Origin: Mytilus galloprovincialis
Taxonomy: Eukaryota > Mollusca > Bivalvia > Mytilida > Mytilidae
Direction of reading: 5' to 3'
DNA: 64,000 bases
Assembly: GCF_965363235.1 (NCBI RefSeq)
Contig: NC_134844.1
Coordinates: forward strand, 88,188,664 to 88,252,663
Under the pieces are notes generated by a model. It did no database searches. It had not been told where the DNA came from and saw only the letters and a program-made list of their open reading frames with translations. Positions 40,101-44,727 of the stretch are shown piece by piece; positions within the stretch are counted from its first letter, which is position 1, and each line of letters opens with the position of its first letter. The position numbers and the translations under genes are program-made.

Positions 40101-40196
40101 ACAAAATATATATGTATAACTTACCCTGGTTATTAAGGATGCTGTCAAAATAATATTTGCTGAAATAGTCAAACGACCTCGATTTATTTTCACCAT
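793..40196 (-). CDS. Gene A: complete 20-exon gene for a triple-tetraspanin fusion membrane protein
   Basis: Reading right to left, 20 exons splice with consistent phase: 40125-40196, 34798-35028, 34022-34096, 33464-33586, 27939-28055, 26666-26820, 25235-25280, 24614-24844, 24138-24212, 22112-22216, 21568-21732, 15096-15179, 12948-13102, 11733-11778, 10511-10747, 8506-8580, 5631-5759, 5040-5234, 4458-4541, 793-1134. This gives about 913 codons. Three four-helix modules follow one another: module 1 exons 1-6, module 2 exons 7-13, module 3 exons 14-20. Modules 2 and 3 carry the CCG and CC motifs of a tetraspanin large extracellular loop. Ordinary tetraspanins have one such module in about 200-300 residues. 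The expected topology has N-terminus, linkers and C-terminus in the cytoplasm. The start ATG has an in-frame TGA two codons upstream and A at -3, G at +4. All donors are GT except exon 11 (GC). The role is unknown; tetraspanins usually organise membrane partners. Exon joins are inferred, without transcript data. Confidence 0.82.
2835..3000 (+). repeat. Dispersed repeat family R1, copy 1
   Basis: R1 is recognised by cttccggagcacctgagatc, a gttcgtgttgtt middle and an end like tttatgagtttgactgtccc. This copy starts acccttccggagcacctgat. Confidence 0.65.
3195..3590 (-). repeat. Dispersed repeat family R3, copy 1
   Basis: R3 is recognised by ccaatgagacaactctccat, caccgtacggccttcaacaa and ggcggggttaaacatgttag. 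Read on the minus strand these are all present in diverged form here. Confidence 0.65.
4130..4320 (+). repeat. Dispersed repeat family R1, copy 2
   Basis: accacctgaaattactcccc and tagggttcatgtgctcagtg; diverged. Confidence 0.6.
4458..4541 (-). CDS. Gene A exon 19: loop end and helix 4 of module 3
   Basis: 84 bp, 28 codons, phase 0/0. SCDVAVKERLEIYNTIF followed by a hydrophobic run. SCD supplies the last loop cysteine. Gene B 45998-46081 shares CD-A, RL-x-Y. Donor GTG/gtgagt. Confidence 0.85.
5040..5234 (-). CDS. Gene A exon 18: CCG part of module 3 large loop
   Basis: 195 bp, 65 codons, phase 0/0. AECCGVG at the start, IPVQCCISQT in the middle, NCTTS (a Cys and a possible N-glycosylation site) and YYRSQ at the end. 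Shares AECCGVG, PVQCC.SQT and FPY with gene B 46762-46962. Longer than the module 2 equivalent. Confidence 0.88.
5631..5759 (-). CDS. Gene A exon 17: first part of module 3 large loop
   Basis: 129 bp, 43 codons, phase 0/0. Begins VSSELEDELM, has one possible N-glycosylation site (NST), and ends LSFSWNTLFVQ; gene B 47713-47838 begins VDSSLTERL and ends LGWNTLFAK. No cysteines. Confidence 0.84.
6087..6262 (+). repeat. 44-bp minisatellite, four copies
   Basis: attcttgtac starts units at 6087, 6131, 6175 and 6219, each followed by gtgtctataaataaa and a T-rich end. Intron 16 of gene A. Confidence 0.85.
6330..6810 (+). repeat. Dispersed repeat family R2, copy 2
   Basis: Long copy with the front part (gtttggctagccatacaacc, gtcctgtacaaagtcaggaa) and the R2 end. 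The 126-codon open stretch here is not preserved in other copies. Confidence 0.75.
6811..8505. other. Intron 16 of gene A, right part: nothing recognised
   Basis: AT-rich. The 94-codon open stretch at 7582-7866 has no recognisable motif, no splice context and no paralogue in gene B. Confidence 0.5.
8506..8580 (-). CDS. Gene A exon 16: helix 3 of module 3
   Basis: 75 bp, 25 codons, phase 0/0: SAGVLCIVAVANLLQEGLW and a short end. Gene B 49796-49870 shares SAG, VxVANxxQxGLW. Acceptor actag, donor AAT/gtaagt. Confidence 0.85.
8640..9005 (+). repeat. Dispersed repeat family R2, copy 3
   Basis: Same front (aggtttggccagccacaaaa) and R2 end, close to exon 16 of gene A. Confidence 0.75.
9073..9255 (+). 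repeat. Dispersed repeat family R1, copy 3
   Basis: The most complete copy: acccttccggagcacctgag through gtatctttcgcccctctttt. Confidence 0.7.
9250..9600 (+). repeat. Dispersed repeat family R5, copy 1
   Basis: R5 is recognised by ccaaaacgtattaggaattg, aaagccggccaaggaatcag and accagatgcgcattt. Here aatccaaaacttattaagaa, gccaaaaccagacatggaat and caccagatgcgcattttgac. Confidence 0.6.
9718..9955 (+). repeat. Dispersed repeat family R5, copy 2
   Basis: aatccaaaacgtattaggaa, gcaaaagccggccaaggaat, gaagtactggctcctgggct. The 88-codon open stretch here belongs to the repeat. Confidence 0.65.
10511..10747 (-). CDS. Gene A exon 15: helix 1 end, small loop, helix 2 of module 3
   Basis: 237 bp, 79 codons, phase 0/0, exactly the length of gene B 52794-53030, with about 41 of 79 residues identical (shared AINIR, VFGNSDI, IADHTF, TFSSLSI). 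Two codons longer than the equivalent exon of modules 1 and 2. Helix 2 ends in PKWKS. Confidence 0.87.
11131..11500 (+). repeat. Dispersed repeat family R3, copy 2
   Basis: Has ccaatgagacaccatccacc, caccgtacggtgtttaacaa and gaacaggcacataaagaatg. Lies in intron 14 of gene A. Confidence 0.7.
11733..11778 (-). CDS. Gene A exon 14: first half of helix 1, module 3
   Basis: 46 bp: one base plus 15 codons (TKISLLHFISLGCLF). Acceptor ctttatag, donor TTT/gtgatt, which is the weakest donor in gene A. Chosen because only this stretch between exons 13 and 15 has the right length, phase and a hydrophobic reading matching gene B 53765-53810 (SRITLVYLISLVILV). Confidence 0.72.
12948..13102 (-). CDS. Gene A exon 13: helix 4 end and linker from module 2 to 3
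   Basis: 155 bp, phase 0 in, two bases out. Starts IIGFVFVSKEY (end of helix 4), then about 40 polar residues, ending IKSFCVSNWK+R. Gene B 54461-54612 is three bases shorter but shares the KEY and IKSF..NW.R marks. No stop, and phase fits exon 14. Confidence 0.82.
13103..14919. other. Intron 12 of gene A: no repeat or gene recognised
   Basis: AT-rich with the C11 tract. The 75-codon open stretch at 13708-13935 has no paralogue or motif. Confidence 0.5.
14133..14143 (+). repeat. C11 homopolymer
   Basis: Eleven C in a row in an otherwise AT-rich intron (intron 12 of gene A). The length may be unreliable in sequencing. Confidence 0.85.
14920..15060 (+). repeat. Dispersed repeat family R3, variant fragment
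   Basis: gagtgccaatgagacaactc, gtaaggtcttcaacacggag and ctataaagggcccc; ends about 35 bp from exon 12 of gene A. Confidence 0.65.
15096..15179 (-). CDS. Gene A exon 12: loop end and helix 4 of module 2
   Basis: 84 bp, 28 codons, phase 0/0. TCADVILFKTKM, then helix 4 (GWFLAIVLLQIVLE). 21 of 28 residues match gene B 54962-55045. It is cut off from exon 11 by a 6.4-kb intron containing two nested transposons, and a dispersed repeat ends about 35 bp from its donor. Confidence 0.85.
16405..18690 (+). repeat. Left tandem array of the 194-bp unit, about 12 copies
   Basis: Period 194-195 bp, measured from the repeated catttcatttag (16572, 16766, 16961, 17155 and on). Copies are about 90-98% alike by eye. 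Two copies (near 17350 and 18515) share a variant with aggttatttt, suggesting a multi-copy duplication. Confidence 0.9.
19140..20470 (-). repeat. Right tandem array of the 194-bp unit, about 7 copies, inverted
   Basis: Same unit on the other strand (gattcagtaagc at about 19600, 19794, 19988, 20184, 20378). Fewer copies than the left arm, so the palindrome is unequal. Copies near the centre are more diverged. Confidence 0.88.
21568..21732 (-). CDS. Gene A exon 11: CCG part of module 2 large loop
   Basis: 165 bp, 55 codons, phase 0/0. Begins LQCCGVN (the tetraspanin CCG), then IFCCKNAH, then FGGC near the end; with TCADV in the next exon this gives the six-cysteine pattern. Two possible N-glycosylation sites (NHS, NET). 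The donor is a GC type (GAG/gcaagt), the only one in either gene. An inverted-repeat transposon ends about 20 bp downstream of the donor. Confidence 0.88.
22112..22216 (-). CDS. Gene A exon 10: first part of module 2 large loop
   Basis: 105 bp, 35 codons, phase 0/0, same length as gene B 56615-56719. Shared motifs GMKFQL, LQQ and the C-terminal W-N-x-MIMT. No cysteines. Confidence 0.85.
22423..22572 (+). repeat. 30-bp minisatellite, five copies
   Basis: Period exactly 30 bp (taatagtcaaccccatctaa...), five units almost identical (one c to t change in the last). Intron 9 of gene A. Confidence 0.92.
22838..22990 (+). repeat. Dispersed repeat family R6, copy 1
   Basis: R6 is recognised by aatggcaaaatcaaaagctc and cacatcaaac...caactgtcatattcc. 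Marks present: aatggaaaaatcaaaagctc, acaactgtcatattccatat. Confidence 0.6.
23144..23270. repeat. 127-bp hairpin element
   Basis: Arms share atatggctttttcaatatc and ccaatataatc; the centre includes gagctctgctc. Intron 9 of gene A, 50 bp from the CRE repeat cluster. Confidence 0.75.
23313..23396. promoter_or_regulatory. Three tandem 28-bp repeats each with a perfect CRE (TGACGTCA)
   Basis: TGACGTCA occurs at 23321, 23349 and 23377, within repeats tacatgacgtcatacagatt. A degenerate fourth (tgacgtgacgtct) is near 23430. TGACGTCA is the consensus site of CREB/ATF factors. The block is in intron 9 of gene A; enhancer activity is not shown. Confidence 0.5.
23945..24015 (+). repeat. Dispersed repeat family R1, end fragment
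   Basis: ccatggcgtagtcagtgtat and tatgagtttgattgtcc only; about 120 bp from exon 9 of gene A. Confidence 0.6.
24138..24212 (-). CDS. Gene A exon 9: helix 3 of module 2
   Basis: 75 bp, 25 codons, phase 0/0: STALSLVLHVPRILAV then a hydrophobic end. Shares SSVLH/LVLH, VPRI/IPRI with gene B 57353-57427. Acceptor tttcag, donor AAG/gtatgc. Confidence 0.85.
24614..24844 (-). CDS. Gene A exon 8: helix 1 end, small loop, helix 2 of module 2
   Basis: 231 bp, 77 codons, phase 0/0. Begins TAGVGLLGLGLTLLLDEF (end of helix 1). The small loop has NNSS (possible N-glycosylation) and FHNYYFYD. Helix 2 ends LGLVGSWKKSPILLVT. Very close to gene B 57887-58117, which shares GLLGLGLTL, FHNYYFYDILVGLAA and GSWxKS. 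Confidence 0.88.
25235..25280 (-). CDS. Gene A exon 7: first half of helix 1, module 2
   Basis: 46 bp: one base completing the Arg of NWNR, then 15 codons (SKVVVASVLFKIGSL). Acceptor ttgcag, donor CTT/gtgagt. Length and phase are identical to the other three internal helix 1 exons. It contains no Met, so module 2 cannot begin translation here. Confidence 0.8.
25385..25530 (+). repeat. Dispersed repeat family R7, copy 1
   Basis: gcgagattttctcgctgtgt, gaagacccattggtggcctt, ttgttgtctctttgacatat. About 100 bp from exon 7 of gene A. Confidence 0.65.
25808..26204. mobile_element. TTAA-flanked MITE, about 397 bp
   Basis: Ends GAGGGTGTCC and (reverse strand) GAGGCTGTCC, each flanked by TTAA (25804-25807, 26205-26208). 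TTAA duplication is typical of piggyBac-type elements; no coding region. Similarity continues inward (ccaggc / tcaggc). Lies in intron 6 of gene A. Confidence 0.55.
26210..26281. repeat. Short inverted repeat next to the TTAA MITE
   Basis: atagtatgcta is repeated in inverted form at both ends, with ccatat/atatgg inside and an 18-20 bp loop. Could be a hairpin MITE. Confidence 0.45.
26666..26820 (-). CDS. Gene A exon 6: helix 4 end and linker from module 1 to 2
   Basis: 155 bp, entering in phase 0 and leaving after two bases of a codon. It finishes helix 4 (IVTIVAAEY), then gives a basic cytoplasmic linker (FRKLDYKEKKP) of about 45 residues ending ENWN+R. Same length and strong similarity to gene B 61545-61699. 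There is no stop, and the phase matches the following 46-bp exon, which is the key evidence that the modules are fused. Confidence 0.8.
26891..26970. repeat. 80-bp loopless palindrome
   Basis: Two 40-bp arms meet with no loop (centre gtaaat/atttac near 26930); the inner 24 bp of each arm match perfectly, and the outer part has few mismatches. Intron 5 of gene A. Confidence 0.85.
27580..27735 (+). repeat. Dispersed repeat family R1, diverged copy
   Basis: gttcgtgttgtttagtcttt and tcatgagtttg...ggtatgtttcgcctc are recognisable. Confidence 0.5.
27939..28055 (-). CDS. Gene A exon 5: reduced module 1 loop and start of helix 4
   Basis: 117 bp, 39 codons, phase 0/0. It begins LGCQN, has a second Cys ten residues on (YHC), then enters helix 4 (LEIYIGISMTCIVCQ). 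Where modules 2 and 3 have CCG there is only LGC, so this loop has two cysteines rather than six. Gene B 62759-62878 has the same layout (LGCEQ...YYC...SIVCQ). The CIVC pair near the membrane could be acylated, as in other tetraspanins. Confidence 0.8.
28056..29875. other. Intron 4 of gene A, left part: nothing recognised except one R3 fragment
   Basis: AT-rich with no splice-compatible reading related to the tetraspanin exons. No CCG-type exon was found anywhere between exons 4 and 5. Confidence 0.5.
28655..28760 (+). repeat. Dispersed repeat family R3, short fragment
   Basis: ataggtcatcgtacggcatt and caacgacaag are the only clear marks. Confidence 0.45.
29876..30044 (+). CDS. Possible first exon of a CD225/dispanin-type gene, antisense in intron 4 of gene A
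   Basis: Opens with ATG in good context (acaaaATGG) after an in-frame upstream TAA. It encodes 56 codons and ends at a consensus donor (TCCT/gtaagt). The C-terminal part reads RPPNFFILAIVITVLNPLL, then GPKAILFS, resembling the first membrane segment of CD225 (IFITM/dispanin) proteins, where a P-x-G-x-x-A-x-x-x-S stretch is typical and an intron follows nearby. No second exon with the other CD225 segment was found downstream, so it may be a stray fragment or pseudogene. Confidence 0.4.
30915..31100 (+). repeat. Dispersed repeat family R3, variant
   Basis: gagtgccaatgagacaactc, aagtacggccttcaacgcga and ggctcacaccgaacagcaag; same subtype as the copy at 14.9 kb. Confidence 0.65.
31887..32290 (+). 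repeat. Dispersed repeat family R3, best-preserved copy
   Basis: Full layout from gatatggtatgattgccaat through accgtacggccttcaacaat, gtggcggggttaaacatgtt and gttgaaaaaggctta. About 400 bp, no coding capacity. Confidence 0.75.
32291..33059. other. Intron 4 of gene A, right end: nothing recognised
   Basis: AT-rich, no open reading frame with a family signature. Confidence 0.45.
33060..33240 (+). repeat. Dispersed repeat family R4, copy 1
   Basis: R4 is recognised by cttcaacttcgtactttatt, cgtcactgattagtcttttg, tagacgaaacgcgc and tcctggtacctatg. Clear in this copy. Confidence 0.7.
33464..33586 (-). CDS. Gene A exon 4: first part of module 1 large loop
   Basis: 123 bp, 41 codons, phase 0/0. Soluble, aromatic-rich segment with two possible N-glycosylation sites (NDT, NYT) and no cysteine. 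It aligns with gene B 63774-63884: both share a TL.xYTxAY core and end FPxFLxK. Confidence 0.78.
34022..34096 (-). CDS. Gene A exon 3: helix 3 of module 1
   Basis: 75 bp, 25 codons, phase 0/0, identical in length to every other helix 3 exon in both genes. It encodes one hydrophobic segment (LMSSFMIVVYLINIV). Acceptor ttgcag/AAC, donor AAG/gtaag. Confidence 0.8.
34798..35028 (-). CDS. Gene A exon 2: helix 1 end, small loop, helix 2 of module 1
   Basis: 231 bp, 77 codons, phase 0/0, the same length as the helix 1-2 exon of module 2 in both genes. It opens with the second half of helix 1 (TFTFGFIMMLILM), then a polar small extracellular loop, then helix 2 ending FGIWGAIGRKKQILAV. The GxWGAxGRKxxxL stretch corresponds to the GCCGAxRExxxLL motif after helix 2 of tetraspanins. 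Confidence 0.82.
35343..35470 (+). mobile_element. Decayed reverse-transcriptase remnant, intron 1 of gene A
   Basis: The plus strand reads MGSNCVYRLADLFLYSYEG, clearly related to the MGPNCAPLLADLFLFSYES stretch at 42.9 kb. Only this short part is recognisable; it is an old fragment. Confidence 0.55.
36521..36676. repeat. 156-bp hairpin element
   Basis: Arms of about 75 bp: ataatgcatattttaagg and gtcgtagaacacacc on the left recur inverted on the right. GC-richer centre (cctccctccggtcgg). Intron 1 of gene A. Confidence 0.8.
37283..37425 (+). repeat. Dispersed repeat family R4, copy 2
   Basis: gaagctcttcaactacgttc, gactaaacgagcgtctggcg and tcctggaatctataatgagt. Confidence 0.65.
38185..38290 (+). 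repeat. Dispersed repeat family R7, copy 2
   Basis: ctcgctgcgttgaagaccca and gttgttgtctctttaacata; near-identical core to copy 1. A minus-strand end fragment (gaatatgtcaaagagacaac) is at about 2460-2512. Confidence 0.65.
39745..40095 (+). repeat. Dispersed repeat family R5, copy 3
   Basis: accagatgcgcatttcgaca, gatgctcgaggccaaaatat, gaagtactggctactgggat. Ends about 30 bp from the donor of gene A exon 1. Confidence 0.65.
40125..40196 (-). CDS. Gene A exon 1: start codon and first half of helix 1, module 1
   Basis: 72 bp, 24 codons, phase 0 at its end. The peptide starts MVKINRGR and continues as a hydrophobic stretch (ISANIILTASLI), like the short basic N-terminus and first half of helix 1 in tetraspanins. 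An in-frame TGA two codons upstream fixes the start. The donor reads AGG/gtaagtt. An AT-rich TATA-like stretch lies about 140 bp upstream (near 40340), but a promoter cannot be shown. Confidence 0.75.
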
Positions 40197-41314
40197 TTTT
40201 CAAATAATATTTTGATGCTAGCGGTGATGTGGTTGTCAATTTAAATGTCTAATTTGTTATTGTAATACATGTTTCAAACAAAACATACGTGAAATTCGAG
40301 GCTATATTACATTTAAATACATCACATTTAAGACGATATATTATATAATAGACTTCCTAGTTCTTTGTTATACAGAGGACACAAGAAAAATAATATAATG
40401 AAAAGTAACGGCTTTCCACGAATCTTACACTTAATAAAGTGGTCCAATTTTTGCAACAAACACTTTTTATTACTTATGAATTATTTAGGGTTTTAAAGAA
40501 AAAATAAGATATTATTTAATGAAAATTTTAAAACTTGAAAACTCAATCCGATGATACATGCTGAAATATTTCCCCAGGATTAAGTTGAGAGCAATATTAT
40601 AACACGCCAGTCAACTATTTAAGCTTATTCATCAAAAATATCTAAAATAAACGCTGACTTGTTAATTTTGTAAATAGTAAAGTAACTGTTGCTTTTAATT
40701 AGGTATATTTTGTTTGATTTGGCATAACTTCTTTGGATTGTTTACATTTTTCAATGCTATTCGAAACTCCTAATTAATTTTGTATTTACACTGTTCGAGT
40801 GCCATTGGTTATTTAATTGCAGACGAAATGCTTCTAGCGTATCAAATAATAAGCCTCATTACTTTAATTAACTTTACAACCGGTTGATTGATTCAAATGT
40901 TGGTGGACTTTTCGCCCCGATTGTATCACCTGTCCAGCATTCTGAAGTCCTGTGAAGTCCTGTGGTGTAATATTTTTATCTAGTGATGATTAAATGCGTC
41001 AGGTATGCATTGGGGGATAAATCTTTGGATATGTTTATTTGACATCACGGTAGCGAAATCAGAGGAAAGCAAGACCGATCAAGAATCGGGAACAAACGAA
41101 TTACACGTTTTTCATACGATAAATATTAACTTAAAAAAATCAAAAGAAAAAAAAATTGAACCAAATGCTTAATTTAAAGTCATCCTTTCCAATGTATTAC
41201 AGGCGCCTTCATAAATTATTCGACTGTAAAAAAAAGTATGTGAATCGTAGCCTCAATTCCGTTCTCTACTCCTTGATTGTGACTTTACCAAATGCAAAAA
41301 AGGTAAAATAAAAA
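40197..41314. other. Region upstream of gene A: no clear promoter elements
   Basis: AT-rich. A degenerate R4-like stretch lies at about 40790-40860 (gcagacgaaatgcttctagc). The gene A promoter should be here unless a 5' untranslated exon lies further right. Confidence 0.4.
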
Positions 41315-41605
41315 AAAACTCCGAGGAAAATTCAAAAAGGAAAGTCCCCAATCAAATGGCAAAATCAAAAGTTCAAACGAATGGATAACAACTGTCATAT
41401 TCCTGACTTGGTACAGGCATTTTTTATGTAGACAATGGTGGATTGAACCTGGTTTTATAGCTAGCTAAACCTCTCACTTGTATGACAGTCGCATCAAATT
41501 CCATTATATTGTCAACGATGCGTGAACAAAACAAACATACACAATAGGTAAAAATGTCAAAAATAGGGGTACAGCAGTCAACATTGTGTTATCATCTTAA
41601 TTAAT
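41315..41605 (+). repeat. Dispersed repeat family R6, copy 2
   Basis: The longest copy: gaaagtccccaatcaaatgg, acaactgtcatattcctgac, ggtggattgaacctggtttt, taggggtacagcagtcaaca. Lies directly downstream of the retroelement block. Confidence 0.65.
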
Positions 41606-41706
41606 CACTATAAAAACAAACAATTGTAACGAAGAAGCACAAAAAGGTATACATCAAATTTAACATCCTCATTTTCCTTATATTATACGATTTTATTTAT
41701 CTATGT

Positions 41707-42312
41707 AAAATCCACCCATAAAGGATGAGAGGTTTTAAGTACTGGTGTAAAATTGCGCGTTTGAAATTCGCACAGGTACACATAAAATAATTTTGTCGTT
41801 CAAAGTATGACGGGATACATAAATACAGAGTCACGTAAAAATAGATATCACAAAAAACAGACTTAACAGTAAAAGTAATAATAATAAATAAAATAATTGT
41901 GAGGTTCAAAGTATGACGGGATACATAAGTACAGAGTCACGTCAAATGTATATCACAAAACACAGACTTAACAGTAAAAGTAATATTAATGAATAAAGTA
42001 ATTTTGTCGTTCAAAGTATGATGGAATACACAAAATCCACCCATAAAGGATGGAAGGTTTTAAGTACTGGTATAAAATTGCGCGTTTGAAATTCGCACAG
42101 GTAGACATAAAATAATTTTGTCGTTCAAAGTATGACGGGATACATAAATACAGAGTCATGTAAAATAAATATCACACAAAACAGACAACAGTAAAAGTAA
42201 TAATAAATAAATAAAATAATTGTGTGGTTCAAAATATGACGGGATACATAAGTACAGAGTCACGTCAAATGGATTTCTCAAAAAACAGACTTAACAGTAA
42301 TATTAATAACGA
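41707..42312 (-). repeat. Tandem duplication in the 3' region of the retroelement fragment
   Basis: Two direct copies of about 325 and 280 bp start at 41707 and 42032 (both begin aaaatccacccataaagg). Each copy also contains about 100-bp sub-repeats marked by caaagtatgacgggatacat (near 41803, 41909, 42011, 42128, 42231). The block lies just downstream of the reverse-transcriptase stop, so it is probably the element's 3' region. Confidence 0.65.
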
Positions 42313-42371
42313 CAAATAAAAGAATACTATAAAACGTTATTAAGATGATAAACAACGTCAGTACGCAAAGT

Positions 42372-42998
42372 CTATACTTCAAGACCTTCGTGTATTATTT
42401 GTGAAGTTGATACGGAATATTTATCAACAAGTTCTTGGTACCTTCCGATGAACTTTTTTAGAAAAAGGACGAGACGTTCTTTGACATACCCCTGGTTCAT
42501 CAACTTTCTGCTCAGACACTGGTGACGTTTTACAAAGTCTGAGTAGGAGCTGCAAGCTCTTGAATACCGAATAAGTTGGGAAATGTATATCCCAAATGCA
42601 GGTGAAGTTGGTATATTGCTACTAAGGTGGGGGAAATTGATAATTTCAAAATTAAAATCGTCTCGTTTGTCATAGATTCTGGTACTGAGATGACTGTATA
42701 TGTCAAATTCGAGGTATAAGTCTAAAAATGAGGCGGCGGAAGCCGTATCTGTTGTCTCTTTAATTTCTAGTTTTGGTGGATATATTAATGGAACCCAATC
42801 AGAAAGATTCGGATTGTTAATGGAAAGAACATCATCAATATATCTGAAAGTGAAATCAAATAACCTGGCTTCTTTGATCTTCTTGTTTTTGACAAGTGTC
42901 TGAAGGAACTCCGATTCATATGAAAATAAGAAGAGGTCGGCAAGGAGAGGCGCACAGTTCGGTCCCATAGGAATGCCGACAATTTGGTGAAAAGTCTA
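42372..42998 (-). mobile_element. 5'-truncated reverse-transcriptase fragment of a non-LTR retroelement, probably Penelope-like
   Basis: An open stretch of about 200 codons begins GIPMGPNCAPLLADLFLFSY and includes FRYIDDVLS, the YxDD catalytic motif of reverse transcriptases. The palm-domain GIPMG and YIDD motifs are clear, while the upstream fingers and any nuclease domain are absent. Assignment to Penelope-like elements rests on overall resemblance and is uncertain. It lies in the gap between genes A and B, in the same orientation. Confidence 0.7.
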
Positions 42999-43329
42999 TC
43001 AACTTATCACCAAATTAAAAAAAAAAATAGGTTAAAGGACGGATACCACACATAGACCAGAAACTGCTTACCTTTCGTAGCATATTAGTTCACTTCCGGT
43101 ATTTGTTGGGTTGTTGTGAATAAATCTTTGGGTTTCTTTTTAATATTTTGAAATGACACTGACGTTCGTCTGTTGTTATGATGTTATCAGTTTTATAGTG
43201 TACAACCTCGGTTTAACACAGAATATTTATATATCGTTTGCAACAACAAATGATTTTCCTTGTATGAAACACAAAACTTGAAATTCCAGGTTTTTTAGCC
43301 TCGGTGAAATTATACTTTTTACTAGTGTC

Positions 43330-43680
43330 CTTACAACCGTTAAAGACTCATTATCTAACAAATCATATACAACAAGAATGTGTCCACTCGCACTATCATT
43401 TTCTTTCTTCAGTGGACCGTGAAATTTGGTTCAAAACTCTAATTTGGCATTAAAATTAGAAATATCATATCATAGGGAACATGTGTACTAAGTTGCATGT
43501 TGATTGGACTTCAACTCCACCAAACACTACCTTGACCAAGAACTTTAACCTGAAGTGACCAAAGCTTTAACCTGAAGCAGGACAGACGGACGAACGGATG
43601 GACGGACGAACGGACGGACGAACGAACGGACACACAGACCGAAAAACATAATGCCCCTAAAAATGCAAACAGCAGAATCA
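43330..43680 (+). mobile_element. Short interspersed element with GGACGAAC/GACGGACG tail
   Basis: A unique front part (gtgtactaagttgcatgttg, caccaaacactaccttgacc) is followed by repeats of gga(c/t)ggacgaac and an end acataatgcccctaaaaatg. This layout is common in mollusc dispersed elements. Lies just downstream of gene B. Confidence 0.55.
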
Positions 43681-44000
43681 AAAATAACAAAAGTCTTTTT
43701 CATAACTATATTACTTCAAAAACTGTTTGGAATCAATATTTTGGTGTCTATTGCATTAGGAAAATTTACGGAACCTTTGTTTAGAATATGCATTGTGTTT
43801 AAAAGTCAAATTATTGAATAATGCCATGTGCTTCTGAATTGTTATCATATCGCAACATGCATTAGAGGAAACCATGTCAATTCTTCAGAAGTGTTATCAC
43901 TTTCAACTTTTGAAAGTCGTAATATTTATTCTTTTTTATTAAAAATACATGTTGCACACGATAATCTATTTATATCTAGCTAGAAATTCGAAAACGTGAT

Positions 44001-44006
44001 TTTATT
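44001..44006 (-). promoter_or_regulatory. Candidate polyadenylation signal of gene B
   Basis: AATAAA on the minus strand about 125 bp after the stop codon. Others occur at 43925-43940, so the site used cannot be decided. Confidence 0.25.
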
Positions 44007-44130
44007 TAAGTTGACAGTTTATAGTTTAAAAATCTAAATCAAAATGTTACATGTTGTGTTTCATTATTTAATGACGAGCATGTAGCATAATGTATCATTC
44101 GACACTCGAATACGACACTCGAATTCAACA

Positions 44131-44727
44131 CTATAAGTCATCTTCAACTAGATCTTTGGCATCAACATCTGCTATTAATTTGTCTTTCAATTCGGTTCTA
44201 TCTGAAGCTGTTTCTTCATTGATTTGTATACTGGTGTCTTTCATTGTTTTATCTTCTTTTTCTTGATGCATGTTTTCTGTTTCATCGTTTTTATGTTGAT
44301 CTATTGAGTCTGTTTCCTCTTTTTTGTCATCGTTGGTGTTTTCTGTTTTATTCAAATGTTTTGAATCAATCATTTCCTCAGTATTCGTTCTCGTTCTTTC
44401 ATTTTCTTTTTTTGTCTCTTCCAATGACTGTATTTCAATATTGTCTTTAACTTTCTCTGTTTCATCTGTATTTTGCTTAACGAATGATTTCTGTTTTTCA
44501 ATTGATTGCTTCCGCTCACTTTTTGCAGCTTTTCTGGAATTTTCTTTTTCTTTCTTCTTTTTCTTATCTTTTTTATCAGAAACGGTGTTTGTAGGTTTTG
44601 ATGAGGGTTTTTCATCTACTTCTAACAATTCTACTTTTCCTTCATTCGCTTTGTTTTCTAGATGCATAGTATTTGGTTCAGATGGTAGGCGAACAGCGTC
44701 ATATAATGTCATCACTATACACGAAAT
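44131..44727 (-). CDS. Gene B last exon: helix 4 end, long charged tail, stop
   Basis: 597 bp, 198 codons and TAG. ISCIVMTLYDAVRLP completes helix 4. The remaining tail of about 180 residues is nearly free of hydrophobic residues, with a KKDKKKKKEKE cluster, repeated Lys/Glu/Asn/Thr stretches and an acidic end (DLVEDDL). It looks disordered or coiled. It is about 85 codons longer than the gene A tail. Confidence 0.85.
   Translation of the reverse strand: MSCIVMTLYDAVRLPSEPNTMHLENKANEGKVELLEVDEKPSSKPTNTVSDKKDKKKKKEKENSRKAAKSERKQSIEKQKSFVKQNTDETEKVKDNIEIQSLEETKKENERTRTNTEEMIDSKHLNKTENTNDDKKEETDSIDQHKNDETENMHQEKEDKTMKDTSIQINEETASDRTELKDKLIADVDAKDLVEDDL

Noticed and set aside
793-40196. Three separate neighbouring tetraspanin genes instead of one
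   Set aside because: No start codon or promoter before modules 2 and 3, no stop after helix 4 of modules 1 and 2, and matching linker phases in both paralogues. Only RNA can settle it fully.
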